From NCBI RefSeq assembly GCF_024054565.1, contig NZ_JAMXLR010000055.1:124001-188000 (forward strand): 64,000 bases of DNA, in the 5' to 3' direction. Source of the DNA: Aeoliella straminimaris (GTDB taxonomy: Bacteria; Planctomycetota; Planctomycetia; Pirellulales; Lacipirellulaceae). Below, piece after piece: positions 16,644 to 25,762 of this stretch (within the stretch, counting starts at the first letter, position 1; each line of letters begins with the position of its first letter). The notes beneath the pieces were generated by a model. That model saw only the letters and a list, made by a program, of their open reading frames with translations. It was not told the DNA's origin and searched no databases. A program made the position numbers and the translations under genes.

Positions 16644-17444
16644 ATGCCAACAGCCAGGATAGATCTGTTTGGCATCCAGATTGATGCTGTCTCCCTGGAC
16701 GAGACCCTGGGCGTCATACGCGACTGGGTCCAAGCTTCTGACACGTGCCGCTACGTCGTCACTCCCAACCTCGACCATGTCGTGCAGTTGCGGGCAAACC
16801 AATCCTTGCAGGCAGCCTACCACAACGCCTCACTCGTACTGGCAGACGGCTGGCCACTCGTGGTCGGCTCGCGGCTGTTTGCCAAGCCACTACCCGAACG
16901 TGTTGCCGGGTCGGACCTGATCCCTGCCATTTTGGGTTCGGCCGAAGAATGGGGAGGGCTTCGCGTCTTTCTTCTGGGCGGCATGCCAGGCGTTGCTGAA
17001 AGAGCTACCGAGCGAGTGCATAAGCGCTACCCCAAGGTGGAGATAGTCGGGTGCCATGCCCCACCCCTTGGCTTCGAGCATGTCGCTGCAGAGAACCAGC
17101 GGATCATCGATTTGGTTGCAGAGTCGGGGCCCGACGTCGTGGTCGTGGGGCTGGGGGCCCCCAAACAGGAGCTATGGCTTGCTGAACACCACCTCCAGCT
17201 GGCGTGTCCGGTAGCCATCGCTGCTGGCGCGACCATCGACTTCCTGGCAGGCGAGCAGATTCGAGCACCGCGGTGGATGCAGAAATGCCATCTGGAGTGG
17301 ATGTTCCGTTTACTGCAAGATCCCCGCCGACTCACTGGGCGATACTTCCGCGATGCCGTTGCGCTGCCCGGTTTGCTGTGGAGAGAACGTGAAGCGACAC
17401 GTCACTGCTTGGCCAAGAATCGACAGCGCTCCGTCGATTCGTAA
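16644..17444 (+). CDS. WecG/TagA/CpsF family glycosyltransferase
   Basis: About 266 residues from ATG 16644 (MPTARIDLFGIQIDAVSLDE), matching where family members begin; a GTG at 16599 would add 15 residues. Family blocks in order are VVTPNLDHVVQLR, SLVLADGWPLVVGSRLFAKP, PERVAGSDLIPAIL, RVFLLGGMPGVAERA, DVVVVGLGAPKQELWLAEH and GATIDFLAGEQIRAPRWMQK. Members transfer ManNAcA, ManNAc or glucose-like residues to the lipid-linked first sugar, usually as the second assembly step. With the priming transferase and cytidylyltransferase nearby, it likely acts early in the same glycan. Confidence 0.93.
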   Translation: MPTARIDLFGIQIDAVSLDETLGVIRDWVQASDTCRYVVTPNLDHVVQLRANQSLQAAYHNASLVLADGWPLVVGSRLFAKPLPERVAGSDLIPAILGSAEEWGGLRVFLLGGMPGVAERATERVHKRYPKVEIVGCHAPPLGFEHVAAENQRIIDLVAESGPDVVVVGLGAPKQELWLAEHHLQLACPVAIAAGATIDFLAGEQIRAPRWMQKCHLEWMFRLLQDPRRLTGRYFRDAVALPGLLWREREATRHCLAKNRQRSVDS

Positions 17445-17844
17445 GCGATCACGTTTGAGCACTCCAGCTCACCCATCAAGCGATGTCCAAACGCTCGCAG
17501 AGGCCGAAGCGGTGGACTTGCTCCCCGTCCAAGGCGGGCCGACACCACACGGGTCCACACCAAAAGACAAACCGGTGTACCAACGATAAAAACACACTAG
17601 TGGCTTCGGTTCTCCTCAACCGCTTGGCCGAACCTTGCTCACCAGAGGGCGATCTCGTCGGTTGTCCGAACGGACCGAGCGTCCCTCCATGCGTCTGCAA
17701 GCGGACAGCAGACTGCCCCGAAAGCAGTACCACGTGGACCAAACCCATCCCCCCTTCATCGGGTGGTTGACAAAAAACCCACAATCTTAGCATTTTAGGT
17801 TGCGCACGAAGTAAGGCATACTACTCTGAGATCGGCATCCCGCA
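17445..17844. other. Intergenic region upstream of the CAP/dockerin gene
   Basis: About 400 nt without a convincing gene. Overlapping short frames occur on both strands but none has domain signal. A TTGACA at 17767-17772 lies in an AT-rich patch about 75 nt before the next start and could be a -35 element, though no good -10 follows at the right spacing. Confidence 0.4.
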
Positions 17845-19590
17845 TTGAACACGCCCGTACGTATTCGCTTTCTGTTTGCAAGAGCAGCGACGCTTCTGTT
17901 GTTTGCCTACCCCGTTCATGCACAAACACTATGGATGGAGGGAGCAGAGAATGGGACCGCCTACCTGCGTGATGGCACCAGCGCGTCGTACAGCTTAATT
18001 CAGTCGGACGTGGTTGCCAGCGGTGAAAATGCGTTTCACCTCGCCAATCCCAGCTTCGAGTCAAATTGGTTCGAGATCGACGAAGAGATTTCTGTTCTAC
18101 CGGGCACGCAACTGTTCTTTCTCAGTAGGCTAAGCTGGGCTACCGACAGTCAGGTTGCCCGAGTTCAGTTATCCGCGGAGGGGGGGTCGACTTGGCCGTC
18201 GACCATCTACTCTCAAGCGGGGGATTGGACTGCGGGCGAAGGCTCCTTCGCTCTCCGCCAGGTCGATCTGAGCAGCTACGCCCACCAAGAGATAAAGCTC
18301 CGCTTCGTCTACGACTATCTGGGGGGAAGCGCCTACACGAACAACGAGACGGCTGTTGGCTGGCGCGTCGACGACATTCAGGTCGGGGCTGAGTTTGAGA
18401 AGATCCAATACTCCGTGGGGAACCCATCGGCCGAAGAGCAACTCTATCTCGAGTTCATCAATCGCTCTCGTGCGGACGCGATCACCGAGGCATCCCGACT
18501 GGCCAACGAGTCCGATGCCGCGACCGTTGCGGCATACACGACGAGGGGGATCAATCCCCAGCATATCATCGACCAGTTCGAGACTTCGGTAAGTGACGGC
18601 TACCTGCCGCAGTTCGCCCAGCCACTCTCGTTCAATTCCAAGCTTCTGCTGGCCGCCGACTTGCACACCGAGGACATGTATCTCAACGGCTTTCAAGGTC
18701 ACGAAAATTCTCCCAACCCACCATCGCCGCTGGAGCCCGGCGGTGGCCTGGCCACCCGTTTGGCAAAAGTGGGATACGTTGGCGGTGCCGCGGAGAATGT
18801 CTTCGCGTTTGCAGAATCCGTCGCTCATGGGCACGCCGCTTTCGATGTCGATTGGGGCGATACGGTGAACCCCGACTTTGGCTACTACAATCCCGACTTC
18901 ACAGGGCAAGGCATGCAGAATGGCGCCGGCCATCGTGCCAATATCCACAACGACAGTTTCAAAGAGATTGGTGTCGGCGTAGTGGATATGCTCAGCGGGG
19001 GAACATCGGTAGGACCTCAGATCGTGACACAAGACTTTGGGGACCCCGGCAACGTTGCCTTTGTGACCGGCGTCGTCTACGAGGACATCAATGGCAATAA
19101 CTTCTATGATCTAGGAGAGGGCCGGCCCGGTGTTCGGGTGGATATCGACGAATCCCCTTACTATGCGATCAGCTCCGATTCGGGCGCCTATTCGATTCCC
19201 ATCAACGAGAATGGATTCTACTCGGTGGAGTTCACTGGCGGTGGATTCGCTTCATTTTCGGCCCCGGCCCAAATCATCGGTGGCCGCAGTTACAAGGTCG
19301 ACTACATCATCCCGGTGCTGCCTGGTGACTACGATGACAATGGACTGGTCGATTTGAGCGACTACGAAATCTGGAAGCACACGTTCGGTTCGACAACTGA
19401 CCTTGCTGCCGATGGCAATGGCGATCGCGTGGTGGATCTTGCGGATTACACGATTTGGCGCAATCACTTGGGTCGCCGCGAATCGGCGGGCGCGGCTACG
19501 TCTGCCGTCCCAGAATCCCCCGTAAGCTTCACCTGGGCTGCCTTCAGCCTGTGGGCCATGCACCGACTCCGCAGACGCGGCGACACGTAA
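17845..19590 (+). CDS. Secreted CAP-domain protein with dockerin repeats and PEP-CTERM-like tail
   Basis: A 581-residue modular exported protein. The start must be TTG 17845: an in-frame stop lies 18 nt upstream and the signal peptide (about residues 1-26, ending VHA) needs it. Residues about 28-182 resemble a MAM/immune-inhibitor-A-like beta sandwich ending GWRVDDIQVG. Residues about 195-398 form a CAP/SCP domain with AGHRANIHND at 361-370. About 405-490 is a Cna-B/SdrD-like fold (VVYEDINGNNFYDLGEGRPG). Two dockerin-like calcium loops follow (GDYDDNG at 494-500 and DGNGDRVVDLADYTIWRN at 523-540). The C-terminus has VPE, a hydrophobic stretch and MHRLRRR, a weak PEP-CTERM. Likely surface-anchored. 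Confidence 0.85.
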   Translation: MNTPVRIRFLFARAATLLLFAYPVHAQTLWMEGAENGTAYLRDGTSASYSLIQSDVVASGENAFHLANPSFESNWFEIDEEISVLPGTQLFFLSRLSWATDSQVARVQLSAEGGSTWPSTIYSQAGDWTAGEGSFALRQVDLSSYAHQEIKLRFVYDYLGGSAYTNNETAVGWRVDDIQVGAEFEKIQYSVGNPSAEEQLYLEFINRSRADAITEASRLANESDAATVAAYTTRGINPQHIIDQFETSVSDGYLPQFAQPLSFNSKLLLAADLHTEDMYLNGFQGHENSPNPPSPLEPGGGLATRLAKVGYVGGAAENVFAFAESVAHGHAAFDVDWGDTVNPDFGYYNPDFTGQGMQNGAGHRANIHNDSFKEIGVGVVDMLSGGTSVGPQIVTQDFGDPGNVAFVTGVVYEDINGNNFYDLGEGRPGVRVDIDESPYYAISSDSGAYSIPINENGFYSVEFTGGGFASFSAPAQIIGGRSYKVDYIIPVLPGDYDDNGLVDLSDYEIWKHTFGSTTDLAADGNGDRVVDLADYTIWRNHLGRRESAGAATSAVPESPVSFTWAAFSLWAMHRLRRRGDT

Positions 19591-19704
19591 GGCGGCCGGG
19601 AGGTAGCTCTCGCTGCCTGATGTGCCCGGGAACAAGAAATAGGCCCCCTGGCTTTGCGGGGGAAGCCGGACAAAGTGGCTAAGATTCTGAATTGCGGTGC
19701 CCCT

Positions 19705-19742
19705 CCCACGGGGGAGTGCGTCTAACCGCAGATCCCCGTGGG
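19705..19742 (+). repeat. Inverted repeat upstream of a PEP-CTERM gene
   Basis: CCCACGGGGGA at 19705-19715 pairs with TCCCCGTGGG at 19733-19742 across a 17-nt loop. There is no T-run, so it is not an obvious terminator. It lies about 120 nt before the next start and could be a leader hairpin or the end of the CAP/dockerin transcript. Confidence 0.4.
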
Positions 19743-19861
19743 CAATCCGTACCAAAATTCCACCGTTATATTGTGAATTACCGCTATGAAAGTGCAGCTC
19801 AACCGTGCATAATGGGGACGGAATGTTGGGGACCAAGGCACTACATTGGGGAACTTTAGCT

Positions 19862-20632
19862 ATGATGAGACAACACTTCGGCCAACGTGCCTATACACAG
19901 CTAGCACTTGTAGGTACTACGTGCCTGCTGGCCGTTTTCTTTGCTGCCAACGCCACGGCTTCGATTCAGACTGGAGACATCGTCGGTCTCGACAATGCTC
20001 CGGGCTCTCCTGGCGGCATTTTCTATTTGGACGATGAGTCCGGTAACAAAGTCACCGATACGTTCTGTGTCCAGCTGGAAGAGTTTGTCAACTTCAACAG
20101 CGATTACAAAGTGGCCGACGCCTACGCAACGACCACACTCGGCAGCGGTAGCCGTTCGCTGACGTCGTTTGCAGCGTGGCTTTACGATCGTTACTTGAAT
20201 GGCGTCGAGGGCTCCGGCCCCGCGCTGTCGAACTTCGACTTTTCGAATGCTTACGGCCAGTCCGACTACAGCGCGGCCAGTTTTCAAGCCAACGAACTGC
20301 AGCTCGCCATCTGGGAAGCGATGGGGTACACCCCCGCTGAGATTGGTGGCGTCAATGGCGGCTGGTACGACACCTACGACGGTAAGGTCGCTGGCTGGGA
20401 AACCGAATTCAATAACGATGTTACCAACGGCGTCTGGAGTGGCACGGGGGACGTCTACGTCCTGAACCTGCTGTCGAAAGATGGCAACGGCGAATACTCC
20501 ATCGATGCTCAGGATCAGTTGATCCGTCACCCCTCGATGCAAGCCGTTCCCGAGGCTGGAAGCGTGCTCGTATGGCTCTCGGTCGCCGGAGGTTGCATTG
20601 CCCTGGCGTTCCAGACTTCCAGGAAGTCCTAG
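19862..20632 (+). CDS. PEP-CTERM exported protein with a thioester-domain-like Cys/Gln pair
   Basis: About 256 residues from ATG 19862 (MMRQHFGQ); a GTG at 19805 would add 19. The signal peptide (LALVGTTCLLAVFFAANATA) is followed by a globular domain and then VPEAGSVLVWLSVAGGCIAL with a basic end, the PEP-CTERM anchor. Two motifs recall bacterial thioester domains: DTFCVQLEEF, with the cysteine at about residue 69, and NELQLAIWEAMGY, with glutamine 147 in a hydrophobic-Q-x-x-hydrophobic-W pattern. In such domains Cys and Gln form an internal thioester used for covalent attachment. The similarity is by motif only. Confidence 0.78.
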   Translation: MMRQHFGQRAYTQLALVGTTCLLAVFFAANATASIQTGDIVGLDNAPGSPGGIFYLDDESGNKVTDTFCVQLEEFVNFNSDYKVADAYATTTLGSGSRSLTSFAAWLYDRYLNGVEGSGPALSNFDFSNAYGQSDYSAASFQANELQLAIWEAMGYTPAEIGGVNGGWYDTYDGKVAGWETEFNNDVTNGVWSGTGDVYVLNLLSKDGNGEYSIDAQDQLIRHPSMQAVPEAGSVLVWLSVAGGCIALAFQTSRKS

Positions 20633-22502
20633 TACATCTTTGCAGGTGCGGACGGCTGTGCTCAGCTGCTCCGCACCATTGCTTAAGCCCTGTGTCTCGA
20701 GTGCGGCTCAGGCACCATGGCGGTGCTGCGGCAACAGACTCTTGCGGCTCGGTGAGTGATACAGCTCGCCTCCAGGCCGCTTAAGCGACTTGGCCCTTCA
20801 TGAGTGGGCAGCAGCGCGTTCTCCCAATGGCATGCTGCTCGATCGCCGTGGAGTGCCTGGCTTCCTTGCTTTGGAAAGCAAGGCACGCAAGCTCCCTTCG
20901 CCAGTTGGTTGAATCTGCGGCCCCGGTTTTGGATAAAGATCGGGGCGAGCACACTTATCTCATTTAGGCTTTGTCTGAGCACGGCCAGTCCTGAACACCT
21001 TGTAGCCACTCAAATAGCCCTCCGATGTCGCCCCCTGTCGTGGCGCGGTGCTTATCCAAGCCAGGGCGGGCGGAGCAGCCCGAGCGACTGCTGCCACACC
21101 TTGGGAAGAGCCTCTCGAGGACCTGCTTCGGCGCAGATCATCTTCCAGCAAATGGGCCCTTTATAGACGGTCTGGAGCCCATTCTGGCCACAGAAGAGAG
21201 TCACGTTGCTGAATTGGCTGGCCCAACGTGGCCCCGCTGTAGGCTCGCCCGGCCAGGCAACGTTATCCGCCACACATCGCCTGATGTTCGCCGATGGTGC
21301 AGGGGGATGTCCTCCGAGGCGTCCCTCCCTCGTGACTCTGGTGCTTTGCGTCTAGGGAGCCGTAGCTAAGGCCTCTTACAGCCACGCTACAAAAGCGGCA
21401 TTGTCGGCTCACGAAGAGCAAACAGCCTCACGGGCCGCTGGCCATCGATTGCCTGCAAATCTGCGCGAGCCAGTCCGGCCACGCCTGATTGCAGCAGATG
21501 CCGACGCTTCACCCCGAACACTCGGGCAGTCTCGCCAACTCCGCCTGCTACTAACGAGCGAGCCTCTGAGAAGCGACAGGTGCGATCAGAGTCAGATTCG
21601 AGTACCTGCATCTTCCTGCCTCGACTTCCGCCCGATCGATCTGGCCTTCGCTGGACTCAAGTCACCACCCCCGATGGCGGCGGCGCGGGGCCACGACGAA
21701 TTGGAGCAAGCTGCCTGGCGGCTTACTCGATGAGTCCTTCTTGTGCAGATACTTCGCTTGTTTCCGCATTGCTGTAACTCGGCTCGGTGAGTTTGTAGAT
21801 CCTCCAGGGCCGGCTTTCCAGATTAGGAAACAACCTTGCCTGCAACTCCATGCGACTCTTCAACCCGTCCGAGCCGCCGCTACTTCGATGAAGTCCCCAA
21901 ACGAGAACGCTGATCAGCGTAGGCGACAATGTGCTTCGAGACGAGCATTAACCAGGGGTGGCGTCAGTTCTTGGGCAAACAATCCGCGCCTGAATTGCTA
22001 GAGTCCATGGCGATTGTGGCCGTGCAGACGAGTCGAAACTATGGTGGTTTGAAAGACCTGATGTTCGAAAGAATGCCCTTTCTAGACGTGGCCATCGGTC
22101 GGGGCGCATGAGTCTGAATGGTGCTTCATGAGCGATTAACGTCCCATCATGCTTCTCGCAGGTCGACGTCGCCACAAAGCAATTTGATAGGAGCCTTTGC
22201 CCGAGGCTCCCTCGCGAGCGGTGGTACGAATGGCCCCGCTGACGGGACGGGTCCTGTTGCCAAACGAAACTTCCTAACGCGGTCTCAGAATTCACCCCAA
22301 AAGCCAGGGCGATGGGCGAACGCCACTGGGGAGTCTCGGTTGCACAAAAGTACTAGGAGCATTCCGGGATTTGGCATACTGGCCCGGCGCTGGCTTGCAG
22401 CACGGGGTCAGAAGCATAACTTCGACACCAGCCGCCGCAGGCCGTTGAAATCGCTTACAGAGCAACGCGTGCCACTAACTCATGCAGCGGTAGGAAGTCG
22501 GT
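20633..22502. other. 1.9-kb stretch without a convincing gene
   Basis: This is the largest gap in the window. Both strands have open frames up to about 110-130 codons, but their translations are rich in Arg, Pro, Ser and Cys, lack domains or signal peptides, and overlap each other, as expected for GC-rich non-coding DNA. No tRNA, tmRNA or RNase P core, insertion-sequence ends or long repeats were recognised. It may be decayed coding DNA or an accessory insertion site. Confidence 0.5.
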
Positions 22503-23609
22503 CTAGATAGCGAGCGAACGCCGTGCTGGCCGCCACATAACGAGCAGCCCCAAGCAACTCAATGCGCCCAGGCAGGTACCAGGTTCGGGCACCGACTGGG
22601 TTCCGGCTGTGATCGTCCCCAGCTCGACTTCAGAGCCAAAATTGTTCTTCCAGACGAGGTAATCTGCCGCATCGATCACATTCATGCTTGTGCCGGAATC
22701 GTTACCGTTGGCGGCTAGGTTCGATGTCGATCCCAGCGTATTTCGCCATACGGTATAGTCGGCGAGATCCACCACCCCGTCACCGTTGTAGTCACCACTG
22801 CTCACAGGCTCCTCCACCAGTGTCAGGTCTCCCACCTCGAAATCGGTGGCAGACTGACTTCCCAACAGCAGAGTACGCTGAAAAGTGTTCTCTAGATCGT
22901 AAGCGTAAAAGTCATCACTCGCGCCACCGGCGACATCCAACCCGATCAACGACTCCGATCCCACAAATCCCATCGCCGCTCCTACCAAGAGCGGAGGAGT
23001 CGTGCCCGATAGCTCGTTTTGGGTATCCGCAAAACGCTCGGTCAGCGCTCCTGTGGTGAGATCCACTTCGTACATCTGAGAATCACTTACCAATAGCATC
23101 TGGCCCGAGAAATCCTCGACAAGATCCACGTTTTGCGATGCGTCGAAACCGCTCCCTTCGAACGAAAGGCCAATAAACTGCAATTCTTCCCCCGTCATGG
23201 GTTGTACTTCCACAAGTTGGTCCGCCTGAACATCGACAGCCCACAGAGTTCCATTGCTACGAAACGTTGCTCCGCGAATCTCACTCCCGAAAAGCGGAGG
23301 CCCCAGCACATCAGCCGTCGCATCCAGTGGGTTCACGCGGACAGGGCGAGATCCTGCGTCCGTCCTCAGAAAAGCGAGGATTCCGTGCTCGGGCGAAGCG
23401 GCTATTGCGTCAAAATCCCCGTCAGCTCCGTCCGCCTGTAACATGCCCAGCGATTGGTAAGACGAGCCATCCACCTCCATGCGGAACAACTCGCTGGGCC
23501 CGTAGTCCCCCGACATAGCGTCGTAAGGCGAGGCGACCCCCAGCAGGTAAGCGGCGGACACCGGCGATGACCAGCAAAGCGCAAAAACAAGGCAAAAGTA
23601 GTACTTCAT
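22503..23609 (-). CDS. Exported dockerin and PEP-CTERM protein
   Basis: About 368 residues from ATG 23609 (MKYYFCLVFALCWSSPVSA, a clear signal peptide); a nearby ATG at 23627 and the open frame to 23705 are less likely. The N-terminal two thirds look like a beta-propeller or lipoprotein-like repeat fold (LFRMEVDGSSYQSLG, GTLWAVDVQADQLVEVQP, QMYEVDLTTGALTERF). Then GDYNGDGVVDLADYTVWRN and NVIDAADYLVWKNNFG form a dockerin-like calcium-binding pair, and VPEPGTCLGALSCLGLLVMW with RPARR is the PEP-CTERM anchor. It stands alone, facing the other PEP-CTERM genes. Confidence 0.85.
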   Translation of the reverse strand: MKYYFCLVFALCWSSPVSAAYLLGVASPYDAMSGDYGPSELFRMEVDGSSYQSLGMLQADGADGDFDAIAASPEHGILAFLRTDAGSRPVRVNPLDATADVLGPPLFGSEIRGATFRSNGTLWAVDVQADQLVEVQPMTGEELQFIGLSFEGSGFDASQNVDLVEDFSGQMLLVSDSQMYEVDLTTGALTERFADTQNELSGTTPPLLVGAAMGFVGSESLIGLDVAGGASDDFYAYDLENTFQRTLLLGSQSATDFEVGDLTLVEEPVSSGDYNGDGVVDLADYTVWRNTLGSTSNLAANGNDSGTSMNVIDAADYLVWKNNFGSEVELGTITAGTQSVPEPGTCLGALSCLGLLVMWRPARRSLAI

Positions 23610-24112
23610 CGATGATCTGGGGGCCATCAGGAGGGAAGCTGCGTAGACGTCAAACAGCGTCTGCAGGGCAGGGGGGAAGGCATATTCAGGTGTTCCTAGA
23701 ATCAAAGTCCATGCTAATCAGAGTGCGGCTATCTGTCGACCAAATTGCCTTTTTGACCAAATCCTCCGGCTCCGCGACGGCGAGCCCCAATTCACTGGAA
23801 ATTGCAGGAAATCTACCACCCGCTCCTGGGGCCCAAAGCAGCTCCCCAAGCACAGAAAAAGGGCGAAATCTACCGAACCTGTTCCCTGGGGTCGACCTCC
23901 AGGCAGGACGGAATAAAGTCCGAAAGATGGCATGCCGGTAGGTCGGACTCCCCCGAATGAATGTCAGCGGATGGGAAAGCACAGATGTGAACCTCACCGC
24001 GTGCTGGGCCTCCAGCCACCAACCGTCGGAACGCTCCATCGGCTGCGAACTGCCGCCGGAACTGATAGCGGCCGCGCACCGACGATCACTCGGCATCTTG
24101 ATGATGCCGGCG
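23610..24112. other. Intergenic region upstream of the dockerin/PEP-CTERM gene
   Basis: About 500 nt between the leftward PEP-CTERM gene and the tRNA terminator. Open frames here are short, overlapping and without domain signal. It should contain the promoter of the PEP-CTERM gene; none stands out. Confidence 0.4.
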
Positions 24113-24153
24113 CAATAAAAGACCCTCGAGAAAACCGATGCTTCTCGAGGGTC
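24113..24153 (-). terminator. Terminator of tRNA-Cys
   Basis: A perfect 12-bp stem, GACCCTCGAGAA at 24121-24132 with TTCTCGAGGGTC at 24142-24153, and a 9-nt loop. On the minus strand it is followed by TTTTATTG. It lies 7 nt after the tRNA 3' end. Confidence 0.88.
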
Positions 24154-24160
24154 AAGAAAG

Positions 24161-24232
24161 AGGCGTCGCCCGGATTCGAACCGGGGATGTCGGATTTGCA
24201 ATCCGATGCCTTAGCCACTTGGCTACGACGCC
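24161..24232 (-). tRNA. tRNA-Cys (GCA)
   Basis: The minus strand folds as a 72-nt cloverleaf. The acceptor stem GGCGTCG pairs with CGACGCC, the D-arm contains AAGTGGCTAAGGC, the anticodon stem TCGGA/TCCGA encloses TTTGCAA with anticodon GCA, and the T-arm is CCCCGGTTCGAATCCGGG. The discriminator is U, as expected for tRNA-Cys. The 3' CCA is not encoded. Confidence 0.96.
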
Positions 24233-24576
24233 TTGAGTTTTGTGGTCGCTCGCCAATTGCCATGTGCGGCGGGCAACAATAAAAGTATCGGTCGCTGCAA
24301 CCGTCACCTTTGACAAAAATTACGCAATCCTGCGGTGGAGGTCAACCCCTGCAGGTAGGCGCAATTTCTCGCAAACGCCTTATAGGACAACGACTTAGCC
24401 CCGCGGGTTCGCACTCGGCCGGGGCGATTGTGGGCGAATGGCCGGCTGCAGGTGGTATCGCAGTCTGGCAATTTAAGACACCCAGCCGCCGCATGGGTCA
24501 AGCTGGCGTGGGCCTTATCACGATCTTGGCTAACGGTTTTGCTCTCCACCAAGCTACCTGAACCAAGGCGTTAGTC
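24233..24576. other. Intergenic region between tRNA-Cys and a small hypothetical gene
   Basis: About 340 nt divergent region. It must hold the tRNA promoter on the minus strand, where AT-rich sequence occurs around 24275-24330, but no clear -35/-10 pair was found. No gene seen. Confidence 0.4.
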
Positions 24577-24927
24577 ATGCTCGGAATCTGGGATCTTGCA
24601 CGTCGAATGGGCTGGCGCCCCTCGCTGTCGTCCGTGGAACTAGAGGAGCGGATTCGCTGGCTGGCCGAGGCCAGCTTGCCGACGGTGCGTGCTCGACTCG
24701 ACAACCATCTCGATACGATGCAGCTCAGCGAAGCGCGGGGTTACGTACGAGCTCGGGCACGTAAAGCGGTGGCCGTGCAAGCGCGGCACTCGGCTTTTGC
24801 TACGGAGTTGCTCGCCTCGCAAACCATGGAGCATGTAGTGCAACATGCCATTGAACATGTCACGTTACGCTTGACCCGCGAACTGATGACACAACCAGCA
24901 GCGTACATTGCACGACGCGCGGCCTAG
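24577..24927 (+). CDS. Hypothetical small alpha-helical protein
   Basis: A 116-residue soluble protein starting MLGIWDLARRMGWRPSLSSV. It is rich in Arg, Ala, Leu and Glu with evenly spaced hydrophobics, predicting an almost entirely helical protein (for example SVELEERIRWLAEASLPTVR). There is no signal peptide or cysteine motif. The ATG is clear, but no strong Shine-Dalgarno sequence precedes it. Amino-acid composition favours real coding over chance; family unknown. Confidence 0.5.
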   Translation: MLGIWDLARRMGWRPSLSSVELEERIRWLAEASLPTVRARLDNHLDTMQLSEARGYVRARARKAVAVQARHSAFATELLASQTMEHVVQHAIEHVTLRLTRELMTQPAAYIARRAA

Positions 24928-25026
24928 CGTGTCGCACCTCTGCGGCTCGTGAAGTACTTACGCCGTGCAGTGCGTGAGTAAAGCTACTTTATACGTGGCG
25001 GCAGTCGAACAAGCATTCCGCCTACG

Positions 25027-25062
25027 AAAAAAGCCCAGGCGAAGCAAACTCCGCCTGGGCTT
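25027..25062 (-). terminator. Terminator of the small lipoprotein gene
   Basis: AAGCCCAGGCG at 25031-25041 pairs perfectly with CGCCTGGGCTT at 25052-25062 (11 bp, 10-nt loop). On the minus strand it ends in a T-run. It lies about 38 nt after the lipoprotein stop. Confidence 0.9.
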
Positions 25063-25099
25063 TGGTTTCAATCTCATCGCTGAGAGTAGCTCTGCCTTT

Positions 25100-25258
25100 T
25101 TATTCAGCCGGCTCAGCGGGAGGAGCAGCGTCCGAATCGCCCGTGCCAGCGGCCGGAGGAGTGGTGTCATCCGTCGACGGGGTCGTTTCGGGTTTGCTGC
25201 AGCCGATGGTGTAACCAACGACGGTCAGCATCATCAAGAACATTCCAAGTTTCTTCAT
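25100..25258 (-). CDS. Small lipoprotein
   Basis: A 52-residue gene read from the minus strand, ATG 25258 to TAA 25100-25102. The N-terminus MKKLGMFLMMLTVVGYTIGC is a lipoprotein signal with the lipidated cysteine at residue 20. The mature 33 residues are Thr/Pro/Ala/Asp/Glu-rich and acidic with no fold expected. The AGGAG ribosome site 9 nt upstream and the strong terminator downstream make this a convincing independent gene. Short lipoproteins with such tails are common in planctomycetes; function is unknown. Confidence 0.85.
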   Translation of the reverse strand: MKKLGMFLMMLTVVGYTIGCSKPETTPSTDDTTPPAAGTGDSDAAPPAEPAE

Positions 25259-25762
25259 CGTTCAATTCTCCTGTCAGAAGGATCGGTCCCCGATATGGGG
25301 CCCCTTACCGGGGGTCAAGTTGGTCAAGTTCGGTCAGGCGCCAGGCACCGACCGATCCGGCAGCAATGTCAAGTGCTGGCTTCACCTAGTATCGTGTTCG
25401 CTCGCCGAGCCTCAATCTTGAACCGCCTGGGCAAGATCTGGCGAAACGATGCGCGAGTCCAGTTCGACACAGGCTCTATGGTAGCAGCCGCAAAGCGCCG
25501 GGGAAACGCCCGGAGGCAAGGGTTTTTGCCTTCGCAGCTTACCTAACCCGCACGTCCGGCCCCTCAAAATGCGGATCGTAACGGCCAGCGGACGAAACTG
25601 AGGAATTGAGTATCAATTGGCCGAATCTGGCAGTAGAGCGTGCTATGGAAGCGTAGTATTGAATACGCGAAGCTCTCAATTACCCTGCGCGTGCGGTCGG
25701 GTTGGCCCGCTGGCCACCGGCAGCACCTCCGCCGAGTCCCCCCAACTGCGAGACTGACCAGC
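25259..25762. other. Intergenic region between divergent small exported genes
   Basis: About 500 nt between the leftward lipoprotein and the rightward exported protein. The minus-strand region just before the lipoprotein must carry its promoter. Longer frames crossing here are antisense or out-of-frame to the two genes and look spurious. Confidence 0.45.

Noticed and set aside
17767..17800. TTGACA promoter upstream of the CAP/dockerin gene
   Set aside because: No good -10 hexamer at 16-18 nt spacing, so not listed as a promoter.
21210..21270. Possible integron attC-like site
   Set aside because: GTT- and AAC-like core boxes do not match the expected spacing and sequence.
20683..22300. Several open frames of 60-130 codons in the 20.6-22.5 kb gap
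   Set aside because: Overlapping, Arg/Pro/Ser/Cys-rich, no domain, signal peptide or ribosome site.
24304..24561. Small frames on both strands upstream of tRNA-Cys
   Set aside because: Overlapping and lacking coding character.
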